A stretch of 48,535 nt of DNA from Bacteroidales bacterium M7. GTDB lineage: Bacteria > Bacteroidota > Bacteroidia > Bacteroidales > Muribaculaceae. Every line of letters begins with the position of its first letter. Position 1 is the stretch's first letter. Below the pieces are notes generated by a model. It made no database searches. It worked only from the letters and a program-made list of their open reading frames with translations, and was not told where the DNA came from. A program made the translations under genes and the position numbers. Where the stretch lies: NCBI GenBank assembly GCA_001689515.1, contig LUJR01000014.1:1-48535 (forward strand), given 5' to 3'. Below, one piece after another: positions 1-9,149 of this stretch.

Positions 1-252
1 TGGGGGTCAATTTGTTGGGAATTTCCATTCAGGCGAGGAGTGGAACGAAACATAGAGATAATGGGTGAGGCTATGAATCAGGTATTGAAGTTGACCCCTG
101 ATATCCCTATTACAGCAGCAAGGAAGGTTGTTGATACGCGCAATTTCGTAATTCATGCTTACGATTCTCTAAAGCCCGACATCCTTTGGGGTATTGTGAT
201 TAATCATATGCCCAAGCTTAAGGAGGAGGTGGAGGCTTTACTGCAACGTTAA
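1..252 (+). CDS. HepT-like HEPN toxin, 3' part
   Basis: The reading frame is open from base 1, so the true start lies outside the window; the GTG at 40 is probably internal. The visible 83 residues carry the signature of HepT/DUF86 proteins: an EIMGEAMNQ helix, then RNFVIHAY, which fits the HEPN ribonuclease motif R-x4-H-x-Y, then a PDILWGIV...LPxL-like C-terminal helix. In the known MntA/HepT toxin-antitoxin systems, HepT is a HEPN RNase that is neutralised by a nucleotidyltransferase (MntA) encoded next to it. Any partner would lie upstream, out of view. The catalytic Arg and His are present, so the protein may be active. It ends 13 bp before a strong terminator. Family is fairly certain; function as a toxin is inferred. 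Confidence 0.8.
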   Translation, partial: WGSICWEFPFRRGVERNIEIMGEAMNQVLKLTPDIPITAARKVVDTRNFVIHAYDSLKPDILWGIVINHMPKLKEEVEALLQR

Positions 253-265
253 TTATACATTTGCC

Positions 266-312
266 AAAAATATAGGGGTCTGACATACAGTATGTCAGAC
301 CCCTATATTTTT
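266..312. terminator. Perfect bidirectional intrinsic terminator
   Basis: Bases 266-288 and 290-312 are exact reverse complements (23 bp) around the single base A289. A run of A precedes and a run of T follows the stem, so it can end transcription in both directions. It sits between the convergent hepT-like gene and the lpxA-like gene. In practice the hairpin loop would open to 3-5 nt. Confidence 0.9.
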
Positions 313-332
313 TGAGTATTAAAGTAAGGGTG

Positions 333-1133
333 TTAGTCGTCGCGGGTGTCGACTTTGAGGTCGACGAGACGCTGGTTTACGCGGTCGATGAAGTTGAGGA
401 TGTTTTCGCGCTCGGGGCTGGGCTCTACGTCGTTTTCGATGCGGCGCACGGCGTTGAAGATTGATGTGCCGCTCTGGTAGACGTGGCGGTATGCCTTGGC
501 GATGTCATCGATCTGGTGCATGGTGAAGCCGTGACGTGCCATCACTACGGCGTTCACGCCGTCATATTCAGCAGGGTTATGGGCGAATACGGTGTAGGGG
601 GGCACGTTGTTGCCGATGCGGCAGCCGCCCTTGATGAGCACCCAGTCACCGATCTTGCACCGCTCGTGGAGCATGGTGTTGGATGACATGATGGTGCATT
701 CGCCTACTTCGGCGTCGCCGGCGATGGTCACGCCGTTGCCAAGCACGGTCTTGCCCTTTATGACTGAGTCGTGGCCTATATGGCTCTTGGCGAGCACATA
801 TACCTCATTGCCTATGGTGGTCGCCTGGCCTTCGCGGATCGAGCGGTTGATGATGACGTTTTCGCGTATCACGCAGTTGTCTCCGATGACACACAGACCT
901 TTTTCTCCCTTCCAGCGGAAGTCCTGAGGGTCTGCCCCGATGACGGCATATTGGTAGACTTTTGTGTTTTTGCCGATACGGGTGTCATGTATGATGGATG
1001 CGTAAGGCATTATTTCACATCCGTCGCCGATTTCCACGTCGGCATCGATATAGGCGAAGGCGTGTATGATCACATCATTGCCTATCTTAGCCGAGGGGTC
1101 GATATGAGCCAATTGGCTTATTCCTTTTCCCAT
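333..1133 (-). CDS. lpxA: LpxA-family acyl-ACP--UDP-GlcNAc O-acyltransferase
   Basis: LpxA transfers a 3-hydroxyacyl chain from acyl carrier protein to UDP-GlcNAc, the first step of lipid A synthesis, in the cytoplasm. The 266-residue length is typical. Residues 8-180 are hexapeptide repeats of a left-handed beta-helix (IGDGCEI, IGKNTKV, IGDNCVI, IGNEVYV, IGDWVLI, IGNNVPP). The KSHIGHD segment carries His118 and His121, matching the conserved pair that includes the catalytic His of Escherichia coli LpxA. The C-terminal helical part (about 200-266) has the family pattern FTMHQIDDIAKAYRHVYQSG. It is the last gene of the efflux operon, 42 bp after the outer-membrane channel gene, and not next to lpxD or lpxC-fabZ as in the usual lipid A cluster. 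It may therefore be a second, specialised LpxA paralog; the sequence alone cannot decide this. Confidence 0.85.
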   Translation of the reverse strand: MGKGISQLAHIDPSAKIGNDVIIHAFAYIDADVEIGDGCEIMPYASIIHDTRIGKNTKVYQYAVIGADPQDFRWKGEKGLCVIGDNCVIRENVIINRSIREGQATTIGNEVYVLAKSHIGHDSVIKGKTVLGNGVTIAGDAEVGECTIMSSNTMLHERCKIGDWVLIKGGCRIGNNVPPYTVFAHNPAEYDGVNAVVMARHGFTMHQIDDIAKAYRHVYQSGTSIFNAVRRIENDVEPSPERENILNFIDRVNQRLVDLKVDTRDD

Positions 1134-1175
1134 GGTGGTGTTATGTATTTGATTATAGATATAAGGATTTCGGGA

Positions 1176-2570
1176 TTAACGGCCACCGCCGAGGTTCTGA
1201 TAGAGGTTGATCAGAGCGCGCTCGCGGGTCAGACGGCAGGTGATTTCTCCTATCTGTGACGAGAGGAGTGCCTGCTGGGCGGTGAGGACCTCAAGGTAGG
1301 TCGAGGTACCATACTGGAGGAGTTCCTGGTTGTACTCTACAGCCTTGGAGTAGTTGTCGGTCTGGTCGGCGAGGTATTCCTGCTTTTCGGTCGCTTTCTG
1401 ATAGGTCAACATCGCATCCGATACCTCGGCTGCTGCTGACATGAGGGTGTACTCGAAGTTGTTGAGTGCCTGCTGCTGCTGAGCCTTGGCAATCTTGAGG
1501 TTTGCGATGTTCTGACCGCGAGAGAAGAGGGGAGCGGCGAGCTGTCCGGCAAGGTTGAGGAGCCATCCGCCAGGGTTGGTCACAAGAGAGCCGAAGCTAT
1601 TGGTGAATGCGCCTGTGCCGGTGATATTGAGCGAAGGATAGAACGCCGAGCGAGCCGAATTGGTGGCATAGTAGGCTGTGGCGAGAGCGTATTCAGACGC
1701 TTTCACATCGGGGCGCGATGCCAGTTCGACCATAGGGATTGACTCGCGTACGATATTGGGCATCAGGGCTGTGTGCTGAGCCGGGATGTCCCACTTCTGA
1801 GGCATAGTGTTGAGAAGCAGCGACAGTGAGTTGTATGCACTGCGCAGATTGACCTCAATGTCGGTGATAGAGGCGAGTATGGAATAATACTGTGCGGTTG
1901 ACTGTACTACAGCAGCCTCGTTGACGCGTCCTGCCAGCTTGAGGTTTTTCATAACCTCCACACTTTCGCCCCAGAGGGTGGCGGTGTTGCGTGAAAGTTC
2001 GAGCTGGCTTTCAAGAGAGGAGATGGTGTAGTACATCGCAGCTACAGATGCGATAATCTGGCTGCGTACTGCCTGCTCGTATGACTCGCTCTGGAGCAGT
2101 GCCATCTTGGCTCCGCGCTTGGAGTTGAGCAGACGGGCGAATATGTCAACCTCCCAGTTGACCGACAGAGGTATGCTGTAGGTCCAGTCAGAGCCGTTCA
2201 TGTCGCCGCCGTGGAGCTTAGTCCATGATTTGCCGCCCTGAGGTGCGAGTGCCACAGAGGGGAAATATGCCAGTTTCGCTCCCTGCAGACGAGCTTGTGC
2301 TGCATCGACATTGAGCTTGGCGTTCTGTAGGTCGGTATTGTTGTCAAGAGCCTGCTGTATCAGACCTGCAAGCACCGGATCTGTGAAGACCTGCTGCCAC
2401 TGGAGATTGCCGTAGGCTTCGGGGTTGCGTGTCACCGAGTCGGCTTTGACATACTGTGATGTCAGGGCTGTGTCGGTAGGCATCTCGAATTTCTTGTAGA
2501 TGTTGCAGCCAGTCATTGCTGATGCGCCGATGGCAGCTGCCACAATCCATGATATATGCTTGATATTCAT
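1176..2570 (-). CDS. RND efflux outer-membrane channel lipoprotein (TolC/NodT family)
   Basis: This 464-residue protein is the outer-membrane exit duct of the tripartite pump encoded just upstream. The N-terminus is a lipoprotein signal (hydrophobic IVAAAIGASAMTG followed by Cys22), so it is lipid-anchored like OprM and other NodT-type channels. Two outer-membrane-efflux repeats follow (about 60-255 and 275-460), rich in Ala, Gln, Leu and Asn as expected for the coiled-coil barrel of these channels, with the family motif SRPDVKASEYALATAYY near the middle. The start ATG lies 64 bp after the pump gene stop, in one transcription unit with pump and adaptor. Substrate is not predictable. Confidence 0.93.
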   Translation of the reverse strand: MNIKHISWIVAAAIGASAMTGCNIYKKFEMPTDTALTSQYVKADSVTRNPEAYGNLQWQQVFTDPVLAGLIQQALDNNTDLQNAKLNVDAAQARLQGAKLAYFPSVALAPQGGKSWTKLHGGDMNGSDWTYSIPLSVNWEVDIFARLLNSKRGAKMALLQSESYEQAVRSQIIASVAAMYYTISSLESQLELSRNTATLWGESVEVMKNLKLAGRVNEAAVVQSTAQYYSILASITDIEVNLRSAYNSLSLLLNTMPQKWDIPAQHTALMPNIVRESIPMVELASRPDVKASEYALATAYYATNSARSAFYPSLNITGTGAFTNSFGSLVTNPGGWLLNLAGQLAAPLFSRGQNIANLKIAKAQQQQALNNFEYTLMSAAAEVSDAMLTYQKATEKQEYLADQTDNYSKAVEYNQELLQYGTSTYLEVLTAQQALLSSQIGEITCRLTRERALINLYQNLGGGR

Positions 2571-2634
2571 TGAGCGTATATGGAAGTTGTCAGTAATGAA
2601 AAATAGGGGAGAGAGGAGGATGAGCAGAGTGAGG

Positions 2635-5600
2635 TTATCGTGAGTACTGTTCGATTTCGCTTTCGAGACCCTCGTTGGATGTATCCTTCCACTTCATAGG
2701 AGTAATCTTCTCCTGGATGAGCTGGAATGTCACGAACAGGGCAGGCACGATGAAAATCTGGAGTATCATACCTATCAACATACCGCCGATAGAGCCTACG
2801 CCGAGGGCGCGGTTACCGTTGGCACCTACACCGTGGGCAAACATCAGAGGCAACAGACCGATGATGAGAGCCAGAGAGGTCATGAGGATCGGTCGGAGAC
2901 GCGCCACTGCACCGTCAATCGCTGCATTGAGCACCGACATGCCCGTGCGGCGGCGTTCGAGCGCGAACTCCACGATAAGGATGGCGTTTTTGGCAAGAAG
3001 ACCGATAAGCATGATGAGCGCAATCTGGAGATAGATGTTGTTGTCGACACCGAATATCTGTGCGAAGATAAATGAGCCCATCAGACCGAACGGTATCGAG
3101 AAGATAACTGCCAGCGGCAGGATGTAGCTCTCATACTGCGCCGAGAGAAGCAGGTAGACGAACAGGAGGCAGAGACCGAAGATGATGGCTGTGGCGCTGC
3201 CGCTTGAGCTGCTGCCCTCCTCACGTGTCATACCGGCATACTCATAGCCGTAACCTGCGGGGAGGGTCTGTGCCGCCACGCGTGAGATGGCTTCAAGTGC
3301 CTGACCTGAAGAGTATCCGGCAGCCGGGCTACCAGTCACGGAGATTGAGGTGAACATGTTGAAGCGGTTCATCAAGTCAGGAGCGAATACTCGCTCGAGG
3401 GTGACGAAGTTGCTGATGCTTGCCATAGTGCCTGATGAGTTGCGCACCTTGATGGCAGAAAGTGTCTCTGGTGAGATACGGCTTTCGGCACCAGCCTGCA
3501 TCATAACGCGGTAGATTTTACCGAAACGGTTGAAGTTAGACACGTACAGACCGCCATAATAACCTTGCAGTGTGCTCAGGATGGTCTGTGGGCTGATACC
3601 TGCCTGCTTTGCCTTGGCGGCATCGATGTCTACGAGGTACTGGGGGAATGTGGGGTTGAAGGTCGTATAAGCTACCTGAATCTCAGGCTGCTGATTGAGC
3701 TGGGCAAGGAAGCCCTGCACGATGCCGAAGAACTGGTTGATGTCGCCGCCGGTCTTGTCCTGCATCTTGATTTCGAAACCGTTGGTCATAGAGTAACCCG
3801 AAATCATAGGTGGAGCGAAGGCTACGACACGGCCGTCCTTGACAAACTGACCCGTCACGCCGTAGATTTTCATCAGGATTGCATCGGCGGACTCGTCCTT
3901 GGCAGTACGTTCATCCCAGTTTTTGAGCTTGACGATGAATGTGCCGTATGTGGCACCCTGTCCGGCAAGGAAGCTGTAGCCCACAATCTTCTGGCGGTAT
4001 TCGATGCCAGGGATGTTGGCAATGGCGGCATCCACCTGATTGAGGGTCTCCTCTGTACGCTCCTGGGATGTGCCCGGAGGCATGTCGACCATGACGAATA
4101 GGACGCCGGTATCCTCATTGGGCACGAGGGCACTCGGGGTGATGTTCATAAGCCATACGAGGATGGCGATGGCGCCAAGCACTGTGCCGAAGCTTGAAAT
4201 CTTGTGTCGGGCAAAGAATGCGACGATGCGCTTATAACCACCGATGAGCGAGTTATAGCCGGCTTCAAATGCTTCGTGGAAACGCTTGGTAAACAGACCT
4301 GCCACGGTGACAATTGCCACGGCTATAGCGATGACAAGTTTCACGATGCTTGCGGTGCTGAACCATCCAGCCACCATGCAGTAGATGGTGAAAGCGAGGA
4401 GTGCCACCACGATGAGCGGATGGAGCGAGAATGATTTCTTATACTTGCCGACAACAGCCTCTGTAGAAGCCTTGTATGCCTCTGCCACGCGCTCTTTAAG
4501 AGGTTGGTCGGGGTTGTGTGGCTTAAGGAACAGGGCGCAGAGTGCCGGCGAGAGGGTAAGGGCGTTAAGAGCCGAGAAGCCGATGGCAATCGCCATGGTC
4601 AGACCAAACTGCTGGTAGAAGATACCTGCGGTGCCGGGCATGAACGACACAGGGATGAACACGAGCATCATGACGAGCGTGATGGATATAATCGCGCCGC
4701 CGATTTCGTTCATGGCATCTATGGCAGCCCTTCGCGAACTCTTGTACCCGACATCGAGTTTGGCGTGGACAGCCTCGACGACGACTATGGCGTCGTCGAC
4801 CACAATCGCAATCGCCAAGACTAACGCCGAGAGTGTGATGAGGTTGACCGAGAAGCCGATTAGGTTCATCACGAAGAATGTGCCGACGAGGGCGACGGGG
4901 ATGGCGATAGCAGGGATGATGGTGGAGCGGAAGTCGCTCAGGAAGATGTACACCACAAGGAACACGAGCACGAATGCCTCGATGAGGGTCTTGATAACCT
5001 CGTGGATTGAGGCGTAGAGGAAGTCGTTGTTGTTAAGAGGCACGGCTATCTGGAGACCGTTGGGAAGTTCCTCTTTCAGCTTGTCTACGTAACCGAGACA
5101 GTCGTTGATGATGGTCGTAGCGTTGGAGCCCGGGGTCTGGAACACGATACACATCGTGGAGGGGTAACCGTTGAGCGAGTTGGAGAAACCGTAGGTCACA
5201 CGTCCCAGCTCCACGTCGGCAACATCTTTGAGGTAGAGTGTTTCGCCGTTGGGGAGGGCGCGTACCACGATCTTGTCAAACTCCTCGGGAGTGGACAGAC
5301 GGCCTTTGTAGCGCATGGTGTACTGGAAGCTCTGGTTACCCTGCTCGCCAAATGCACCGGGAGCTGCCTCAAGGTTCTGCTCGGCAAGAGCGGAAGCCAC
5401 ATCAGAGGGCATGAGATTGTACTGCGCGAGTACTTCGGGCTTGAGCCATACACGCATGGAGTAGTCGGCGCCGAAGCTCATCACGTCGCCCACACCGTTG
5501 ATACGCTGCAGCTCCGGAATCATGTTGATTTTAGCGTAGTTGTCGAGGAACTCGCCGTCATAGTTGCCCGAGGTGTCATAGAGGGCTATGCCCACAAGCA

Positions 5601-6009
5601 TTGACGACTGGCGTTTCTGTGTCAGTACGCCCACCTGGAGTACTTCCGAGGGGAGTAGGTTCTGGGCTTTGGCGACACGGTTCTGTACATCGACGGCTGC
5701 CATGTTGGGGTCAAAGCCCTGACGGAAGTAGACGTTGATGGTAGCACTACCTGTATTGGTGGCGGTAGACTCCATGTAGGTCATGCCTTCGGCACCGTTG
5801 ATTGACTCTTCAAGAGGGGCAATCACAGAGTTGAGCACAGCCTGGGCATTTGCACCCTGATAGGTGGTAGACACCTGTATGGTTGGGGGAGCGATGTCGG
5901 GATACTGGGTCACGGGCAGGGACACGAGACCGATCAGACCCAACAGCACTATGAAGATTGATATAACCGTCGATAGCACCGGGCGGTTAATAAAGGTATC
6001 AAGTTTCAT
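2635..6009 (-). CDS. RND multidrug efflux pump, inner-membrane subunit (AcrB/HAE-1 type)
   Basis: Proton-driven trimeric pump that takes up amphiphilic compounds from periplasm and membrane and passes them to the channel. The start MKLDTFINRPVLSTVISIFI is the typical first membrane helix of the family. Proton relay residues are visible: the Asp pair at 405-406 in AIVVDDAIVVVE and the Lys in IGLLAKNAILIVEF near residue 980. Two periplasmic porter regions and twelve canonical membrane helices can be traced. At 1124 residues it is longer than the usual 1030-1060. The excess is between the LKP motif (about 495-497) and the FEAGYNSL segment (about 580), where AcrB has only some 20 residues; here about 60 more contain two hydrophobic stretches (about 528-548 and 555-573). 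Adaptor gene is 67 bp upstream, channel gene 64 bp downstream. Confidence 0.95.
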   Translation of the reverse strand: MKLDTFINRPVLSTVISIFIVLLGLIGLVSLPVTQYPDIAPPTIQVSTTYQGANAQAVLNSVIAPLEESINGAEGMTYMESTATNTGSATINVYFRQGFDPNMAAVDVQNRVAKAQNLLPSEVLQVGVLTQKRQSSMLVGIALYDTSGNYDGEFLDNYAKINMIPELQRINGVGDVMSFGADYSMRVWLKPEVLAQYNLMPSDVASALAEQNLEAAPGAFGEQGNQSFQYTMRYKGRLSTPEEFDKIVVRALPNGETLYLKDVADVELGRVTYGFSNSLNGYPSTMCIVFQTPGSNATTIINDCLGYVDKLKEELPNGLQIAVPLNNNDFLYASIHEVIKTLIEAFVLVFLVVYIFLSDFRSTIIPAIAIPVALVGTFFVMNLIGFSVNLITLSALVLAIAIVVDDAIVVVEAVHAKLDVGYKSSRRAAIDAMNEIGGAIISITLVMMLVFIPVSFMPGTAGIFYQQFGLTMAIAIGFSALNALTLSPALCALFLKPHNPDQPLKERVAEAYKASTEAVVGKYKKSFSLHPLIVVALLAFTIYCMVAGWFSTASIVKLVIAIAVAIVTVAGLFTKRFHEAFEAGYNSLIGGYKRIVAFFARHKISSFGTVLGAIAILVWLMNITPSALVPNEDTGVLFVMVDMPPGTSQERTEETLNQVDAAIANIPGIEYRQKIVGYSFLAGQGATYGTFIVKLKNWDERTAKDESADAILMKIYGVTGQFVKDGRVVAFAPPMISGYSMTNGFEIKMQDKTGGDINQFFGIVQGFLAQLNQQPEIQVAYTTFNPTFPQYLVDIDAAKAKQAGISPQTILSTLQGYYGGLYVSNFNRFGKIYRVMMQAGAESRISPETLSAIKVRNSSGTMASISNFVTLERVFAPDLMNRFNMFTSISVTGSPAAGYSSGQALEAISRVAAQTLPAGYGYEYAGMTREEGSSSSGSATAIIFGLCLLFVYLLLSAQYESYILPLAVIFSIPFGLMGSFIFAQIFGVDNNIYLQIALIMLIGLLAKNAILIVEFALERRRTGMSVLNAAIDGAVARLRPILMTSLALIIGLLPLMFAHGVGANGNRALGVGSIGGMLIGMILQIFIVPALFVTFQLIQEKITPMKWKDTSNEGLESEIEQYSR

Positions 6010-6076
6010 TGGTGGTGAATAGTCTTACGAAAAAGTAATGTATGTGGAGTGAGTTATAGCCGTATCAGGCTCGGTG

Positions 6077-7276
6077 TTATTTGGCGGCTGGCTGCTGCTG
6101 CTGAGCTGCGCCCTGCTGAGCCATGGCGGCAGCTTTGGCAGCTGCATCTACTGGTTTGATTTCCACACCGTCACGGACAGAAATGCCCACGCCTTCGACT
6201 GCGATGCGGTCGCCGGGCTTCAGACCTGAAGTGACCACGAAGTTGCTGCCGTCATTGAGGGGTGAAACTGTGATGGGGGTAGCGACAACCTTGTTGGAGT
6301 CGTTGACCACATAGGCAAAGCGGCGATCCTGAAGCTCGTTTGTGGCTTTCTGGGGGATGACAATTACGTCATTGAAGGTACGTGGGATAATTACACGGCC
6401 TGTAGAACCGCTTCGGAGCATGCCGCTCGGGTTGGGGAATATGGCTCGTACGCTTGCTGCGCCTGTGCTGCTGTCGATGACACCTGAGATGGTGGAAACC
6501 TTGCCCTTGGAGCTGTAGGTGGATCCGTCGGCGAGTTCAAGTTCTACCTCGGGCATCTGTGTGATGGCAGTGTTGATGTTACGGCTGCCGTTGTCAGTCA
6601 TGGCGAGGATGTCCTTTTCGGTAAGGGAGAAGTAGGCGTAGATGTCGCTGATGTCGCTGATAGTGGTCAGCGGGGTCTGGCTTGAGGGTGATGCCAGTGA
6701 GCCTTCGCGGTTAGGTATGGAGCCTACCACGCCGCTGCTGGGGGCAGTAACCACTGTGTATGCCAGATTTTTCTTGGCTGTCACGAGGGCGGCGTTAGCC
6801 TGGGCGAGAGCCGCCTTGGCATTCTGGAGGTCGTTGTCGGCAAGCTGCCACTCATATTCGCTTATGATGTTTTTGTCATAGAGGCGGCGCTTGTTGTCAG
6901 CGGTGAGCTGGGCGGTGCTGACGGCTGTCTTGGCTGTGGCTACCTGAGCCTGAGCCTGGTCGACGGCTGCCTGGAACTGCACCTGGTCAAGGGTGAAAAG
7001 TACCTGTCCCTTGTGGACCTGCTGTCCTTCGTCGACGTGTACTTTGGTTATGAAGCCTGTTACTTGCGGACGGATGTCGATGTCTGTTTTACCACGGAGT
7101 GTGGCTGGATATGACTGCTGCAGGGTGGTGTTGGTGTCGCCTACTGTCATGACGGCAATCTCGGGGGCACCTGCCTGCTGCTGTTGCTGCTGTCCGCCAC
7201 AAGAGGTGAGGAGTGACCCTGCGATGACTGTGGAGAGAGCGTACAGGGTTGCTGATTTCAACGTGATAGCTTTCAT
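6077..7276 (-). CDS. RND efflux periplasmic adaptor lipoprotein (AcrA/HlyD type)
   Basis: First gene of the efflux operon; the adaptor bridges pump and outer-membrane channel. The 399-residue protein has a lipoprotein signal (SLLTSC, Cys26), a polyglutamine stretch just after the lipid anchor, a split lipoyl/barrel-sandwich domain (about 60-95 and 170-205; RPQVTGFITKVHVDEGQQVHKG and TAPSSGVVG), an Ala/Gln-rich alpha-hairpin (about 95-170) and a beta-barrel plus membrane-proximal domain (205-375). The C-terminal tail is again low-complexity Ala/Gln. The ATG at 7276 is well supported by the signal peptide. The gene has its own upstream region with a candidate -7 box. Substrate unknown. Confidence 0.94.
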   Translation of the reverse strand: MKAITLKSATLYALSTVIAGSLLTSCGGQQQQQQAGAPEIAVMTVGDTNTTLQQSYPATLRGKTDIDIRPQVTGFITKVHVDEGQQVHKGQVLFTLDQVQFQAAVDQAQAQVATAKTAVSTAQLTADNKRRLYDKNIISEYEWQLADNDLQNAKAALAQANAALVTAKKNLAYTVVTAPSSGVVGSIPNREGSLASPSSQTPLTTISDISDIYAYFSLTEKDILAMTDNGSRNINTAITQMPEVELELADGSTYSSKGKVSTISGVIDSSTGAASVRAIFPNPSGMLRSGSTGRVIIPRTFNDVIVIPQKATNELQDRRFAYVVNDSNKVVATPITVSPLNDGSNFVVTSGLKPGDRIAVEGVGISVRDGVEIKPVDAAAKAAAMAQQGAAQQQQPAAK

Positions 7277-7350
7277 CTGCTAATTAGGAAATAATGTAAA
7301 TATGTGATAGGTTTGTTGTTAATTCTCGCTTGTGCATAGTAATCAAGGTG

Positions 7351-7358
7351 CAAATATA
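7351..7358 (-). promoter_or_regulatory. Candidate -7 box of the efflux operon
   Basis: On the minus strand the sequence reads TATATTTG, an exact match to the Bacteroidota -7 consensus TAnnTTTG. It lies about 75 bp before the adaptor start codon. No TTG is found at the ideal 20-nt spacing, so the -33 part is weak. The remaining intergenic sequence (7277-7591) shows no gene or strong repeat; it is shared by the divergent gene at 7592. Confidence 0.5.
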
Positions 7359-7523
7359 CGATTTTTTTGTGTCTAAAATCCGTTTTGGGATTCCATAATG
7401 GTAAAAATAGGACAAAATACACGTAAAATTGTGATGTTTTGACCAATCAAAAAGCGGGCTTTATGGGGTGAGAGTCGTGGCATTTGGGAGGCATGACACG
7501 CGCATAAAGCGAAAAAATATTCG

Positions 7524-7531
7524 TAAATTTG
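7524..7531 (+). promoter_or_regulatory. Candidate -7 box of the 7592 gene
   Basis: TAAATTTG matches the Bacteroidota -7 element and lies about 60 bp upstream of the ATG at 7592. It would place the transcript start near 7538, downstream of the TTG- or GTG-type starts that would otherwise open longer overlapping frames. No good -33 TTG is seen. Confidence 0.5.
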
Positions 7532-7591
7532 CCATGTCTTTTCTAACTGACGGTTTCCAATACGAATGGTTTAATCATCTGATCTCTCATA

Positions 7592-9103
7592 ATGTCACGC
7601 AGAGTGCTTTATACGGTTTCCATGCTCTACCTGTGGCTTCCCTTGGCGATATTTCTCGTGGGGTGGACATACTGGTGGATCGCTGTGTTGCCGCTTCTGC
7701 TCGGTTTGTGGGTGTCGGTAGCGCCGTTCAGACATGTCAGCGGCAGCGTGAATTTTGCTTCGGCTTGGAAGGAGATTCTGATAGCCTTCTTTGTGCTGTT
7801 TTGGACTGCGAACGCCGGCATAGGAGGGCTGATGTGGCAGGATCCGGTGGACCATATATTCCGTAATGCTGTTTTTAACGATCTGGTGTCCAATCCGTGG
7901 CCTGTGATTACTGGAGGGCAGATGCTCAATTACTATTTCGGGTTCTGGTTGCCGGCGGCAGTGGCTGCCAAACTGTTCCATAGCATCGAGTTGGGTAATA
8001 TATGCCAGCTGCTTTATGCTGCATCAGGCATATGGCTTGGTCTGAGGATGATGTATGAGCGGATCGGGAGTGTCACACTGCCTACGTTGTTGGTGCTCAT
8101 TTTGTTTTCAGGATTTGATGCGATGGGGGTTGCCATATACAGCAACTTTTTCCCTGACATGCATTTCACCATATACAGGGGGCTTTGGGGCTATTCGCCG
8201 GCTGGGTTTACTGCTCCAAACATGGCTCTGATGGGTTTCATCTTCAATCAGTACATCCCGGCATTTCTTGCTACGATGATGATACTCACCCGTCCGTGCA
8301 AGGGATATGCTCCTGCAGTGCTCGCTCTGATGGCGATAAGTTCTCCCATAGCAGCCTTTTCGCTGTTGCCGTTAGTGGTGTGGATGTTATATAAGGAGAT
8401 GTCGGAGTGTCAAGGTCTGTCATCAAAAATGTGCGTGTTGTTTTCGCCGTTGAATATTGCTTCGGTAATCATAGTCATACCGGTGGCTGCATTTCTCTCT
8501 CTTAACAATGCCGCCGGACACGTAGGATGGTATCCGGCAGGTGAAGGACCTGTGGTGATCCAACGCATCAAGATGATAGTACATATCTTGATCATAATCA
8601 CGCTGCAGATGGTGGTGTGGATGCCTGTGCTATGGAAACGCATAGGTCGCATGCCGGAGTTCTGGCTGCTTTTTATCCCGAGTGCCATAGCCTTCTTCAT
8701 ACAGGTAGGATATTCTGCCGATTTCGGATCAAGGATGCAGATGGCAGTGCAGACGCTCCTTACGCTTGAAGTCGCCATATTTGTCAACAGATGGAAATCC
8801 CATACGCGCAGGTTGCGCAGGGCTTTTGTCGTGGTGTCTCTGCTGTGTCTCGTTTCCACTGGATGGGAGGTGGCGAGGCGCATATATTTCGGATCTACAG
8901 TGCCTGTGGAGGAATGGAGGTCGTGTCAGTTGCCCAACGTGTTTGTCGAGAACCGTTGTACGGCAAATTTCACCTCGGATGCTTCCCTGTGGCATCTTGG
9001 TCCTAATGACGTGGTGTCGCCTCGGCTCGATGATTTTTTCCGCCGTCATCCCGAGGGCAGGATATATCGTGATTATTTGGCGCACCCATTGGATGAGGAG
9101 TGA
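7592..9103 (+). CDS. Polytopic membrane protein of unknown function, possible GT-C-like
   Basis: A 503-residue integral membrane protein with roughly 10-12 hydrophobic segments spread along the chain and a soluble C-terminal tail of about 75 residues. Near residues 83-100 it has a WQDPVDHIFRNAVFNDLVSNPWPV-like stretch, in a loop after the second or third membrane helix. An acidic and His residue in such a first large loop recalls GT-C glycosyltransferases that use lipid-linked sugars, but the similarity is only in style and no family is recognised with confidence. It is followed 46 bp later by the thrE-like pair on the same strand. No signal peptide beyond the first membrane helix is needed. 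Confidence 0.75.
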   Translation: MSRRVLYTVSMLYLWLPLAIFLVGWTYWWIAVLPLLLGLWVSVAPFRHVSGSVNFASAWKEILIAFFVLFWTANAGIGGLMWQDPVDHIFRNAVFNDLVSNPWPVITGGQMLNYYFGFWLPAAVAAKLFHSIELGNICQLLYAASGIWLGLRMMYERIGSVTLPTLLVLILFSGFDAMGVAIYSNFFPDMHFTIYRGLWGYSPAGFTAPNMALMGFIFNQYIPAFLATMMILTRPCKGYAPAVLALMAISSPIAAFSLLPLVVWMLYKEMSECQGLSSKMCVLFSPLNIASVIIVIPVAAFLSLNNAAGHVGWYPAGEGPVVIQRIKMIVHILIIITLQMVVWMPVLWKRIGRMPEFWLLFIPSAIAFFIQVGYSADFGSRMQMAVQTLLTLEVAIFVNRWKSHTRRLRRAFVVVSLLCLVSTGWEVARRIYFGSTVPVEEWRSCQLPNVFVENRCTANFTSDASLWHLGPNDVVSPRLDDFFRRHPEGRIYRDYLAHPLDEE

Positions 9104-9149
9104 AAACTTAAAGACATACATATATATATAAGGTGTAATAACAGTTACT

